From: a virus
IMG/VR virus record: IMGVR_UViG_3300042261_000897
Coordinates: 1-28,374 of that record
Strand: one strand, 5' to 3'
Length of the DNA: 28,374 nucleotides
The notes under the pieces are model-generated. The model had not been told where the DNA came from, did not search any database, and saw only the letters and a list, made by a program, of their open reading frames with translations. The translations under genes were made by a program, and so were the position numbers. Positions 1-7,460 of this stretch are shown in pieces (the stretch's first letter is position 1; each line of letters opens with the position of its first letter).

Positions 1-209
1 CTATCGGGATCCAATCCCTATTCGGATCGTGACTACATTGGGAAAGTGTTTCCGCGTTATCAGCAAGCATTTCCCCCACTGTGCAAACGTCAAAAGCCTT
101 CTGAAAGCTGTTCCACAGGAGCACGTAAGACCGCCTTGAAAATGTGTTCATCGTGCCATGCTGCCACGAAGGCAGCGGGAAACCAAGCCCACAGTAAAGG
201 GGCCAAGTC
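1..209 (+). other. Left-edge stretch, no confident gene
   Basis: This stretch precedes the first convincing gene. Frame 1 is open from base 1 to a TGA at 211-213 that overlaps the ATG at 210 (ATGA), so it could be the last 70 codons of a gene cut by the window edge. Frame 2 is also open from the edge to a TGA at 137-139, so neither reading is secure. A small hairpin (GCTGCC at 160-165, GGCAGC at 171-176) has no T-tract. I see no clear promoter. Confidence 0.3.
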
Positions 210-419
210 ATGAAGCGTATCCGCATTCAGAAGGAATTTCTAAAGGTCGGAATGCTCCCCGACGAGTTCGCTTACCTGCTGGGCCTGGCCAAGCGCTGCG
301 AGCTGAAGCCGAATGACGTGATGCGCCGCTGCTTGCTGATGGCCGGCGAATCCCTGGCGCAGAAGATGGCGCCCGTTTCCGTCAAGGCCATTGTCATCAA
401 GAAAGCGAGGAAGTCATGA
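210..419 (+). CDS. Small basic protein, possible ribbon-helix-helix type
   Basis: A 69-residue protein of unknown function, rich in Lys and Arg. The central part (about residues 17-50) predicts two helices separated by a short turn, with LKPNDVMRRCLL resembling the second helix of small phage ribbon-helix-helix or CopG-like regulators. That is a fold guess, not a motif match. The start is supported by an AAAGGGG ribosome binding site. It overlaps the next gene by four bases (ATGA), so the two are probably translationally coupled. It opens a run of small early genes ahead of the replication module. Confidence 0.6.
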   Translation: MKRIRIQKEFLKVGMLPDEFAYLLGLAKRCELKPNDVMRRCLLMAGESLAQKMAPVSVKAIVIKKARKS

Positions 420-565
420 GTGGATACGACATAGGAGCGATTGTTTCCCTGGCGGTGGCGATCCTGGCGGCCGGCCTGGCCCGGTATGCCGAGTCGAAGA
501 TCGAGGCCTACGAGCGCCGCATGAGCGCGGCGCGCCGCCTTTTCATGTCCGGCGCTATCGGGTGA
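416..565 (+). CDS. Short single-pass membrane protein
   Basis: A 49-residue protein. Residues 6-22 form one hydrophobic segment (IGAIVSLAVAILAAGLA), followed by a charged helix rich in Glu, Arg and Ala. This is the usual shape of a small phage inner-membrane protein with a short external N-terminus and a cytoplasmic amphipathic tail. The ATG overlaps the stop of the preceding gene (ATGA), and a GCGAGGAAG sequence upstream can serve as ribosome binding site. Function is unknown; early phage membrane peptides often modify the host membrane, but nothing here shows that. Confidence 0.5.
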   Translation: MSGYDIGAIVSLAVAILAAGLARYAESKIEAYERRMSAARRLFMSGAIG

Positions 566-568
566 CCC

Positions 569-820
569 ATGGAACGGCCAATCAGCCACATCGTCGACGA
601 CATGTTTTGCCTGGGGACACTACCCCGCCGCGTGGAAATGACCGGCCACTTCGGCCCGTTCCGCCCGGGAGACGTGCTGGAATGGTCCGATCCGGACCGT
701 TGTTACCTGGACGCCCGTCAGCGCTGGTGTCTCTGGGCGCTGAACGTGCGTCAGCTTTTAGGAATTTCCGTGCGTCCCGCCACGCCCGTGGCGACGCAAG
801 GCACGCTTTTCGCGGCATAG
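569..820 (+). CDS. Hypothetical protein, 83 aa
   Basis: An 83-residue protein with no recognised domain. It has an even mix of aromatic, charged and Cys residues (Cys at about 14, 45 and 54) and a Trp-rich middle (LEWSDPDRCYLDARQRWCLW) that looks like a real folded domain. The start lies three bases after the preceding stop. The ribosome binding site is weak, so expression may depend on coupling to the upstream gene. Unknown function. Confidence 0.45.
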   Translation: MERPISHIVDDMFCLGTLPRRVEMTGHFGPFRPGDVLEWSDPDRCYLDARQRWCLWALNVRQLLGISVRPATPVATQGTLFAA

Positions 821-849
821 GGCCTCGAAACAACAAAGGGGGATCGAGT

Positions 850-1029
850 ATGGCAATAAGGGATAAGAATGCGGCGGCGGACGTGGTTCATGCCGACTTT
901 TCCGCATTTCTGAAGCAATCATACAGCCCATCCCTGCTACATGGGAGACGCCGAAAGCGTGCCCAGACGATAACCACCAACCACGCGGGCCGTATTTTTA
1001 AGAGTACGGTCCGCTTCCATCACCCATGA
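850..1029 (+). CDS. Hypothetical basic protein, 59 aa
   Basis: A short basic protein of unknown function. The start is well supported by AAAGGGGGATC seven to ten bases upstream. The stop overlaps the ATG of the next gene (ATGA). The last third of the gene contains an inverted repeat (986-1015), so the tail sequence may be constrained by RNA structure rather than by protein function. The protein could be a coupling leader for the downstream HTH gene. Confidence 0.45.
   Translation: MAIRDKNAAADVVHADFSAFLKQSYSPSLLHGRRRKRAQTITTNHAGRIFKSTVRFHHP
986..1015 (+). promoter_or_regulatory. Hairpin ahead of the HTH genes
   Basis: The arms GCGGGCCGTA and TACGGTCCGC pair with a single mismatch around a ten-base T-rich loop. 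The hairpin ends ten bases before the ATG at 1026. It could be an attenuator, an RNA processing site or an operator. There is no T-tract after it, so a Rho-independent terminator is unlikely. Confidence 0.4.
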
Positions 1030-1268
1030 ACACAAACCTGGCCGAAGAATACAAGCAGAGCCGCATGGTGAACCCGGTAGAGGCCGCGAAGTACCTGGGG
1101 ATCGGCCGCACCACGATTTTTAGGCTGGTAGCCGAAGGCCGCAAGTCCAACGGAAAGCGAGGGATCTGGCCAGTCTATCTGCTGGGTCCGCGACAGCTCA
1201 GGATCAGGATCGAGACGCTGGACGCATTCGCCGAATCCAGGCGCTACGACAGGATCATGCCGGCATGA
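1026..1268 (+). CDS. Excisionase/MerR-like helix-turn-helix protein
   Basis: An 80-residue protein. Residues about 16-35 (NPVEAAKYLGIGRTTIFRLV) match the classic HTH_17 (excisionase/MerR-like) pattern, in which a helix, a tight turn with Gly, and a recognition helix contact DNA. The following basic segment up to the IRIETLDAFAESRR helix corresponds to the wing and the last helix of the same fold. It probably binds DNA as a small regulator or accessory recombination protein. No integrase is seen nearby, so a true excisionase role is not shown. Its start and stop overlap both neighbours (ATGA). Confidence 0.65.
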   Translation: MNTNLAEEYKQSRMVNPVEAAKYLGIGRTTIFRLVAEGRKSNGKRGIWPVYLLGPRQLRIRIETLDAFAESRRYDRIMPA

Positions 1269-2023
1269 CAACATCCCTGCTCGACATCCAGGCCTCGCAG
1301 CCCGAACTCATCCCGGCATCGGAGATGCCACCGGAGCTTTTTGGTGTTTGCCAGTCCGAGCCACGGTCGCCGGTTTTTACAGCCGGAAGGTACCACCAGC
1401 AAAACCCGGAGGAATACAAGCTCATGGTGTCGCTCCTTTTTGGCGACATGCTGCCTATTGCCACCGTGGCCAGGATGCTGGGCCGGTCCCGTAACCTGGT
1501 CGATGCTGTCTACACCCGCGAGGCTGCCAGCAAAAGTGTAGAGCAGCTAAAACAACAGGCCTCCCGCGAATACCGGCACCTTGGCAAGCTGGGCCGCGAG
1601 GCCCTGCGCCAGTACATGCTACACCTGCCCGCCGTTGAGAACCTGGACATCAACCAGCTATCCGCCCTGATCCAGCGCATCGCCGTGGCCATCGGCATCG
1701 TCGATGACAAGGCCGAATTGCTCTCTGGCGGCCCGACGGCGCGGATCGAGCACACGAGCAAGGCCGGCGGACACGAGGCCGTCCTGGGCTATCTGGACAA
1801 GCTCCGGAAGGAATACGCGGCACGAATGGGTACTACTGGGGAAAATCCGCTGGCAAATGGCGCCATTGACGTGGACTCGGATGCCTGCCAGGACCGCCCC
1901 GCCGCCACCCCGCAGGCCTCCCTGCCTGGTGCGCCTGTGCCTGCCGCGCCGGAGCCCACGGTGGCCCCTGATGTGGCCGATTCTGATAAGGAATCAGAAG
2001 ACCTTTCGGAGATTTCCCAATGA
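1265..2023 (+). CDS. HTH protein, candidate terminase small subunit
   Basis: A 252-residue protein. Residues about 50-85 form a helix-turn-helix (LPIATVARMLGRSRNLVDAV). Residues 130-165 carry the segment GIVDDKAELLSGGPTARIEH, which resembles the middle region of phage DNA-packaging and terminase small-subunit-like proteins (a helical region ending in DKxxLLxGxPT). The last 70 residues are Pro/Ala-rich and then acidic, and look disordered. In a packaging role it would recognise the phage DNA and hand it to the large subunit, but that gene is 8 kb downstream at 10166, which weakens the call. The alternative is an early transcription regulator. The start overlaps the previous stop (ATGA). Confidence 0.5.
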   Translation: MTTSLLDIQASQPELIPASEMPPELFGVCQSEPRSPVFTAGRYHQQNPEEYKLMVSLLFGDMLPIATVARMLGRSRNLVDAVYTREAASKSVEQLKQQASREYRHLGKLGREALRQYMLHLPAVENLDINQLSALIQRIAVAIGIVDDKAELLSGGPTARIEHTSKAGGHEAVLGYLDKLRKEYAARMGTTGENPLANGAIDVDSDACQDRPAATPQASLPGAPVPAAPEPTVAPDVADSDKESEDLSEISQ

Positions 2024-2240
2024 TTGCAGGGGTTTTCAATGGCCTGATGTGCCTTGTGATGCGGTTCGCTGGCCGTGAGACAGCCGGAATGAGCCCGGCG
2101 CGGCTGGCCGGATCGGCGGCCGCCGGGCAGCCGAAACCGCAGGCGCAAGGGGGGGCGGGGGGGCCCGGCGCGGGGCGACGGGGGGGGTGTCAGTACGATG
2201 GGTACATGGCGTACGGAATTTATGCAGAAAGGGGCGCTTC
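2024..2240 (+). other. Intergenic stretch with G-runs
   Basis: This 217-base stretch has no secure gene. A reading frame from the ATG at 2020 (overlapping the previous stop) runs through it, but its product becomes Gly/Ala/Arg repeats and then enters the next gene out of frame. From 2149 to 2187 there are four long G-runs (7, 7, 4 and 8 G), able to form a G-quadruplex on the + strand and in mRNA. Three GTAC copies spaced nine bases apart follow at 2193-2214. The ribosome binding site for 2241 (AGAAAGGGG) is at the right end. Confidence 0.5.
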
Positions 2241-2728
2241 ATGTCTGAGGGATGGATTTCGGAGGCTGATTTCGCGGCCGGCCTCATGGGCGGCGCTACG
2301 GTGCGCGACACGGTTCGCGCACTCCGCAAGGCCCACCTTTACGAAGGCGACGACTTCAAGGTGGTCAAAAAGGAGGTCATGCTGTCACCCGAAGGGTCAA
2401 AAAAACTGCTGGCGATGCTGGACCTGAAAAACGGTCCTGCCTGCCACCAGGAGGCGACGAGCGCCGCCCCCACTCCAGACACCGGCCCGAGTGCTTTGCT
2501 GGCCAGGGACGGGCAGGCTGGCGGTCCTGCCACCGTAAAAAGGGTGTGGCCGAAAAACCCGCACTACCTGCTGGCGTCCATGGATGGAAATGACGTGACG
2601 GTCTACTGCCGGGAGACCAAGAATTTCGTCTCCGGAATGGAGATCCCCAGAGGCCAGCTTCACCCCAGGACCGGCTGCTGTTTGCTCTTCGATTTCACGG
2701 GGCGATGCCCCCGCGGAAGGGGGCGCTG

Positions 2729-2732
<4 letters not shown>
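2241..2732 (+). CDS. Hypothetical early protein, 163 aa
   Basis: An unknown protein. The first 60 residues (WISEADFAAGLMGGATVRDTVRALRKA, then a charged segment) look like a winged-helix or antirepressor-type DNA-binding domain, but no named family can be assigned. A low-complexity linker rich in Ala, Thr and Pro (about 65-100) leads to a second compact domain of about 60 residues. The ATG at 2241 was chosen because AAAGGGG lies just upstream. The stop overlaps the GTG of the replication gene (GTGA), placing it in the replication operon. Confidence 0.55.
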
Positions 2733-3517
<785 letters not shown>

Positions 3518-3519
3518 AC

Positions 3520-5004
3520 ATGGGTGATGGAGAGGCTAGAGCAGTGTTGGCAAACGAGGATGCCGAGAGGGCCGTCATCGGGTCCGTGCTGCTGGCATGG
3601 GACAAGACGCTCGACATGGCCGTGAACAAGTTCCGGCTGACCCCGGAGCATTTCTATTTCCCGCCATCGCGCCGGCTTTGGGAGGGCATCACCGAGTTGG
3701 CGGCCAGGGGCACGCCCATCGACATCCTGACCCTCGGCGAGTACGCCAGGAACGCCGGATTCCTGGAGCAGATCGGAGGCCCGATTGCTTTGAACCGCCT
3801 CGTTGATGCCACACCGACAGAGGCCCACGCCGAGTATTACATGGCCATCGTGCGCGACAATGCCGTGCTGCGCGAGGCCGTGAAAACGTGCCGGGATGCC
3901 ATTGCGGACGCCCACCGGTCCGACAACGCGCTGGAGTTCATATCGCGGCTGCCGTCGAGGTTCATGGACGGCTACACGGCGTGCCAGGACGAAACGCCGA
4001 ATGCCGACCTGATGGCCGACAGCATGAGGAGATGGCAGGACGCAGCTGAAAAAAAGAAACCCGCCATCGGTCTTTACACGCCGTGGAGCAAGTTGACTTA
4101 CCTCATGTCGGGGTTTGAAACCGGCCTCACGATACTTGCCGGACGGCCATCTGCCGGCAAGACAACTTTCGAGGATCAGTGTTGCATGGCCCTAGCGTTT
4201 GCCGGCCGGGCGGTGGCGCGGTGCACGCTGGACAGCACGCGGCAGGAACTGCTGGAGCGGGCAATATGCCGCAAGGCAGGCGTGAGCCTGCCGAAGCTGA
4301 AGTTCGGGTTCGGGCGCCGGGACCAGCTTGCCAATGCGAACAGCGCGGCCATCGACATCGGCAATGCGCCGATCCACATCAATGACCGGGACCGTGACAT
4401 CGGCGGGATATGCGCCTACGCCAGGGCGATGAAGCGCAAGCACGACATCGCCATGCTGACCGTGGACTACATCCAGCTCATCGAGGCGGAGGAGATGGGC
4501 ACGAACGAATGGAACACCGTGGCGCGCGTCTCCTACGCGTCCAGGAAGCTGAAGGCCCTCAGCTTCGAACTAGGGATCCCGGTCCTGGTTTTGAGCCAGT
4601 TGTCGCGGGCCGTCGAAAAGGAGGAGCGCGAGCCGCAGTTGAGCGACCTGCGCGACAGCGGCGCGATCGAGCAGGACGCGGCGAAGGTCATTTTCCTGTA
4701 CGTCGATTCGGACAAGCGCAAGCAGATGGAGGCGGTTGAACCAGGCGCGACAAAGCACAAGCGACCGGTCGTCGTCAACCTGATGAAGCACAAGAATGGC
4801 GGGACAGGCATGATTCCATTCTGGCTGTACCCCCCCTACTTCAACTTCACGCCGGCCGAGATCGGGACGGTTGCCGGCAAAACCGAGGCATTCGTCGACG
4901 ACGATTTGCCGATGGACCGTAAACACGATGCGGAGGCCTGGAGACAGTTGCCGGATTACCTCCCCATGGACGAAAGCGAGGCGAGCCATGACGATGCCGA
5001 ATGA
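3520..5004 (+). CDS. dnaB: DnaB-family replicative DNA helicase
   Basis: A 494-residue protein with the full DnaB layout. The N-terminal helical domain covers about residues 6-110 and the RecA-like C-terminal ATPase domain about 180-450. Walker A is GRPSAGKTT (208-216). The Walker B region reads IAMLTVDYIQLI. The sensor/arginine-finger region reads LSQLSRAVE, then LSDLRDSGAIEQDA (about 374-387), the most typical DnaB signature. It forms a hexameric ring that unwinds the phage replication fork and would be loaded by the product of the preceding gene. The ATG at 3520 follows a GGAGGAGGG ribosome binding site; an upstream ATG at 3472 lies inside the previous gene. The last 40 residues are acidic and variable. 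Confidence 0.95.
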   Translation: MGDGEARAVLANEDAERAVIGSVLLAWDKTLDMAVNKFRLTPEHFYFPPSRRLWEGITELAARGTPIDILTLGEYARNAGFLEQIGGPIALNRLVDATPTEAHAEYYMAIVRDNAVLREAVKTCRDAIADAHRSDNALEFISRLPSRFMDGYTACQDETPNADLMADSMRRWQDAAEKKKPAIGLYTPWSKLTYLMSGFETGLTILAGRPSAGKTTFEDQCCMALAFAGRAVARCTLDSTRQELLERAICRKAGVSLPKLKFGFGRRDQLANANSAAIDIGNAPIHINDRDRDIGGICAYARAMKRKHDIAMLTVDYIQLIEAEEMGTNEWNTVARVSYASRKLKALSFELGIPVLVLSQLSRAVEKEEREPQLSDLRDSGAIEQDAAKVIFLYVDSDKRKQMEAVEPGATKHKRPVVVNLMKHKNGGTGMIPFWLYPPYFNFTPAEIGTVAGKTEAFVDDDLPMDRKHDAEAWRQLPDYLPMDESEASHDDAE

Positions 5005-5305
5005 CCTATGGGTCAGCACGTGGAACAGGAAAACGTTCGGCTTGCGGGGCCGACCGATGGCGGAAGCGTTGCGCGACATCAACCGCGTGATCGTGTCCGG
5101 CGAAGTCCCGGAAGACGTGATCATCGCTGTCATGGATCGGCTTGAACACTGCCTGGACTACAACCGGGCCTTGAAGAGGATTTTCAGGAAAACCAAAGGA
5201 GAACAGGACAATGCCGAGGAAGGGATACAGGAAAACGCTACACCGAAAACAGACGCCGAAACCAATTTTGGAGAAGGCCGCCATGCAACCGGATCCGTAC
5301 CATAA
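4988..5305 (+). CDS. Hypothetical protein, 105 aa
   Basis: A small protein of unknown function. Residues 1-65 are a charged helical region (MAEALRDINRVIVSGEVPED, then VMDRLEHCLDYNRALKR); the remainder is polar and probably disordered. It overlaps the end of the helicase gene by 17 bases, and GAGGCGAG sits before the ATG at 4988 (a second ATG at 4994 is possible). The 3' third is overlapped in another frame by the next gene, which fits its disordered tail. It belongs to the replication operon. Confidence 0.55.
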   Translation: MTMPNDLWVSTWNRKTFGLRGRPMAEALRDINRVIVSGEVPEDVIIAVMDRLEHCLDYNRALKRIFRKTKGEQDNAEEGIQENATPKTDAETNFGEGRHATGSVP

Positions 5306-5393
5306 GAAGCAATTCTTCGTGTCGGGGGAGCTGCTTGACGGTTTCGTGAAATGCGGGAATGGCATGAGGCGAGTCAACGGAGGTGTAGCATGA
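5211..5393 (+). CDS. Short basic protein overlapping its neighbour
   Basis: A 60-residue protein of unknown function. The first 25 residues are very basic (PRKGYRKTLHRKQTPK) and could bind nucleic acid. Its ATG has one of the best ribosome binding sites in the window (AAAGGAG, nine bases before the start), even though it lies 95 bases inside the preceding gene in a different frame. A second in-frame ATG at 5283 would avoid most of the overlap. The stop overlaps the start of the kinase gene (ATGA). Confidence 0.5.
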   Translation: MPRKGYRKTLHRKQTPKPILEKAAMQPDPYHKKQFFVSGELLDGFVKCGNGMRRVNGGVA

Positions 5394-5935
5394 TCGTTGG
5401 GATCAGTGGCAAGAAACACAGTGGCAAAAGCACGGTTGGAAACTATCTGCACGCCAGGATGCAAGGATCGATGCTGTTGCCGTTCGCGTTCAAGGTGAAG
5501 GAAATCAGCCGCGACCTATTCGGCGCGAGCCTGGCGCACACCGATGGCAGCGAGCAGGACAAGAACAGGATTACGGCGTGCGGGAAGTGGACCGGCCGCC
5601 AGGTCATGCAGCTTGTAGGCGAGTCAATGAGGTCGATATGGACGGACTGCTGGATCCATGCCTGGGAAAGCGAGGTCGTGGCGGCCTGGGCTGAGCATGG
5701 CGCGATCCCGATCATCGTGCCCGACGTGCGCCACGAAAACGAGGTCGACAAGATCCACGAAATGGGCGGGATCGTCATCCGGCTTTTGCGCGCCCCGTAC
5801 GCGGACCTGCATGTCAGCGAGGTGGCACTTGATTCGTACCAGGGCTTTGACCTGGAGATCGACAATGACGGGCAAAGCGCCGAGGAGACCTGCTTCGAGG
5901 CGTTTGCCTTTTGCCGCGAGCGGGGTGTCCTGTGA
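5390..5935 (+). CDS. Deoxynucleoside monophosphate kinase
   Basis: A 181-residue P-loop kinase that phosphorylates dNMPs to dNDPs, feeding phage DNA synthesis. The P-loop GISGKKHSGKST is at residues 4-15. The segment IPIIVPDVRHENEVDKI, followed by GGIVIRLLR, is the substrate-lid and core strand region seen in phage dNMP kinases. The length matches that small single-domain family. The start has ACGGAGG upstream and overlaps the previous stop by four bases; its own stop overlaps the GTG of the polymerase gene. Substrate range (which dNMPs) cannot be read from the sequence. Confidence 0.85.
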   Translation: MIVGISGKKHSGKSTVGNYLHARMQGSMLLPFAFKVKEISRDLFGASLAHTDGSEQDKNRITACGKWTGRQVMQLVGESMRSIWTDCWIHAWESEVVAAWAEHGAIPIIVPDVRHENEVDKIHEMGGIVIRLLRAPYADLHVSEVALDSYQGFDLEIDNDGQSAEETCFEAFAFCRERGVL

Positions 5936-6495
5936 GCGAGAAACGCCGCTATCCCCTGGAGGATGCCGAGCGGGCCGCGCATGAGATCGTGGGCGCGCTG
6001 CTAGACGTTACGGACAGGATCATCGTTGCCGGCAGCATCCGGCGCCGGAAGCCGACGGTTGGCGATATCGAGATCGTCTACATACCCAGCTTTGAGACGC
6101 GCCTGGCCGACCTGCTTGGAGGGACCGTCGAAGCCAACATCGCCAACGAACGGATCGAATACCTGGTATCGGCGGGAGTGTTGGCGAAGCGGCCATCGGT
6201 CAAGGGGACATTTGCCTGGGGCGCGAAGAACAAGCTGGCGGTTCACCGAAGCGGGATCCCGGTGGACCTGTTCGCGACCGATGCCGCGAGCTGGGCGAAT
6301 TACCTGGTGTGCCGGACCGGGCCAGTCGAAAGCAACATCCGGATCGCCGAGGCGGCCAAGCGCAAGGGGTGGAAGTGGAATCCATACGGGACCGGCTTCA
6401 GCAATGCCCGGGGGGAGCGGCACGGCGTTGAGAGCGAGCGGGAGGTCTTCGAGTTCGTGGGGCTGCCGTACCTGGCGCCGGAGGAAAGGAAGTAA
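5932..6495 (+). CDS. Minimal X-family DNA polymerase (Pol beta-like nucleotidyltransferase)
   Basis: A 187-residue nucleotidyltransferase. The palm carries GSIRRRKPTVGDIEIV (34-49), the GS...DxE nucleotide-binding motif with metal ligands D45 and E47, and VDLF with the third acid, D112. The segment WANYLVCRTGPVESNI followed by KRKGWKW and GLPYLAPEER is the typical end of the Pol X palm and thumb. It would add nucleotides to a primer or fill short gaps. It lacks the N-terminal 8-kDa lyase domain and the C-terminal PHP exonuclease of bacterial PolX, so it is as small as the African swine fever virus Pol X. The GTG start overlaps the kinase stop (GTGA). The second acid is Glu instead of the usual Asp. 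Confidence 0.8.
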   Translation: MSEKRRYPLEDAERAAHEIVGALLDVTDRIIVAGSIRRRKPTVGDIEIVYIPSFETRLADLLGGTVEANIANERIEYLVSAGVLAKRPSVKGTFAWGAKNKLAVHRSGIPVDLFATDAASWANYLVCRTGPVESNIRIAEAAKRKGWKWNPYGTGFSNARGERHGVESEREVFEFVGLPYLAPEERK

Positions 6496-6499
6496 TGCC

Positions 6500-6850
6500 A
6501 TGAATGAAACCGACAGAATCATCCTGCATCGGCTGAAGAACTTGACGGACGGCAGCCAACTTGGGCGCGCCCTGGAGGACCTGCTTGCGAGCAATGACGC
6601 GCTGAAGAAAGCGACCATGGATCTTCACGACGCAATTTATTCGGGCAAGAATCATGCCGAGCTTGCATCGCTTGTCGATGCGCTCCGCGTGGCGGTATTC
6701 GTGACTCCTGGCAAATCTGGAACCGAAGAAATTTCCAAGCATGAAAAGCAGGCAGAACCCAGCGCTGCATTGAATCGTAGGCCCACGCTCACGCTCTGGC
6801 TGAGGAGCGGAGCGACGATAGCCAGCAGCGTGTTGTTGGCGGAAAGGTGA
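6500..6850 (+). CDS. Hypothetical helical protein ending in an attC-like site
   Basis: A 116-residue protein of unknown function. Residues 1-78 form a helical domain (IILHRLKNLTDGSQLGRALEDLL, then a second helical stretch rich in Ala and Leu). From about residue 84 the frame reads through the attC-like hairpin at 6752-6841, giving an odd tail (ALNRRPTLTLWLRSG) that is probably not functional protein. Such read-through tails are common for genes in integron cassettes. GGAAAGGAAG precedes the ATG. It is either the first cassette or the last backbone gene before the array. Confidence 0.6.
   Translation: MNETDRIILHRLKNLTDGSQLGRALEDLLASNDALKKATMDLHDAIYSGKNHAELASLVDALRVAVFVTPGKSGTEEISKHEKQAEPSAALNRRPTLTLWLRSGATIASSVLLAER
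6752..6841 (+). other. attC-like site 1
   Basis: Feet GCAGAAC (6752-6758) and GTTGGCG (6835-6841). Inside, CGCTGC (6763-6768) pairs with GCAGCG (6825-6830), ATCGT with ACGAT, and the doubled CGCTC of 6786-6796 with GAGCGGAGCG (6805-6814) with one extrahelical A. Unpaired spacers of four bases separate the foot from the first stem. The outer foot pairing is weak apart from AAC/GTT. Confidence 0.6.
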
Positions 6851-6854
6851 CGCA

Positions 6855-7082
6855 ATGAACGAGTGCTGGCTCTGCCACAAGATGAAGCCGATGAACGATG
6901 ACACGCCGCCCGGCAAGATGTGCCGTGAGTGCGCGTCGAAACTGCAAGGCGAGGTCCGCCTGTGCCCGATGGAGAAGTCAACGCCGATGACCCATGAGGA
7001 ATGGGTTGAACGAGGCAAACGTATTCGTACCGCCAACGTCAGCAATGAGAGGCGGCAAGAGCCGCCAGAAAGGAAACCATGA
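6855..7082 (+). CDS. Cassette gene: small zinc-ribbon-like protein
   Basis: A 75-residue protein with the Cys pairs CWLC (4-7) and CREC (about 23-26), a plausible four-Cys zinc site. The C-terminal half is charged and helical (MTHEEWVERGKRI). The ATG lies 20 bases after the GTT of site 1, with GGAAAGG between them, as in a standard cassette with a short leader. The last 16 codons overlap the left arm of site 2. The function is unknown; small zinc-ribbon proteins often bind nucleic acid or another protein. Confidence 0.6.
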   Translation: MNECWLCHKMKPMNDDTPPGKMCRECASKLQGEVRLCPMEKSTPMTHEEWVERGKRIRTANVSNERRQEPPERKP

Positions 7083-7137
7083 ATATCAGAACCACGCTCG
7101 CGGCGGCTCTTGCCGTACTCTCGATTGCGTTGTTGGC
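7032..7137 (+). other. attC-like site 2, containing a start codon
   Basis: Feet GCCAAC (7032-7037) and GTTGGC (7132-7137) pair perfectly. Then GCAAT/ATTGC (7042-7046, 7124-7128), GAGAG/CTCTC (7047-7051, 7118-7122) with one extrahelical G on the right, and a 14-bp stem CGGCAAGAGCCGCC/GGCGGCTCTTGCCG (7053-7066, 7102-7115) with an extrahelical TA. Spacers are GTCA and GTT. The loop holds the ribosome binding site and ATG (7079) of the next gene. This is the clearest site. Confidence 0.75.
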
Positions 7138-7399
7138 TCTTGCCGAGCCAGTGACCACCGCCGTTGTTGAGGTCTATACGGTCGTAGAAACCAACTGGGT
7201 TGCCAGTTATTCCACGTCTACGCTGATGTGGCCACCGGAGGCGAACACGACAACCCACTACGAAATCGGAACGGTCGCCAGCAACACGTATCTGCGCACG
7301 ACGTGGAGCAACCACACACACGCGGTGCAGATCGAAAGCCGCCCGTTCGAGTGCCTCACGCGCAGTTATCAGGACAAGGTGGTCCGTGAGTACAAGTAG
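7079..7399 (+). CDS. Cassette gene: exported protein, signal peptide encoded in attC
   Basis: A 106-residue protein of unknown function with a clear Sec signal peptide: basic N-terminus (MNIRTT), hydrophobic core (LAAALAVLSIALLALA) and likely cleavage after residue 22 (ALA-EP). The mature part is rich in Thr, Val and Tyr and probably all beta; there are no Cys pairs except one Cys near residue 94. GAAAGGAAACC precedes the ATG. The start codon and most of the signal peptide lie inside attC-like site 2, so the mature domain comes from this cassette but its export signal comes from the site of the cassette before it. Confidence 0.65.
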   Translation: MNIRTTLAAALAVLSIALLALAEPVTTAVVEVYTVVETNWVASYSTSTLMWPPEANTTTHYEIGTVASNTYLRTTWSNHTHAVQIESRPFECLTRSYQDKVVREYK

Positions 7400-7400
7400 A

Positions 7401-7460
7401 GCCAACACCGGAGTTCAGGCTCCGGAGCGAAGCGGAGGTAGCCTGCAATGACTGTTCGGC
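7401..7460 (+). other. attC-like site 3, containing a start codon
   Basis: Feet GCCAAC (7401-7406) and GTTCGGC (7454-7460), paired with one extra C on the right. AGT (7412-7414) pairs with ACT (7451-7453), CAGG with CCTG (7416-7419, 7442-7445), and CTCCG with CGGAG (7420-7424, 7433-7437). The GGAGGT ribosome binding site is in the right arm and the ATG at 7448 lies before the GTT. Confidence 0.6.

Noticed and set aside
1-213. CxxCH haem-binding-like motif in the frame open from the left edge
   Set aside because: A single motif in an unsupported frame with no export signal visible; the match is probably by chance.
391-849. Long open frame crossing the genes at 416 and 569
   Set aside because: Arg/Pro/Gly-rich composition typical of an off-frame reading of GC-rich genes; only its last part, from the ATG at 850 with its own ribosome binding site, is kept.
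2020-2427. 135-codon frame over the G-runs
   Set aside because: The ATG overlap is attractive, but the product turns into Gly/Ala/Arg repeats and then runs out of frame through the better-supported gene at 2241.
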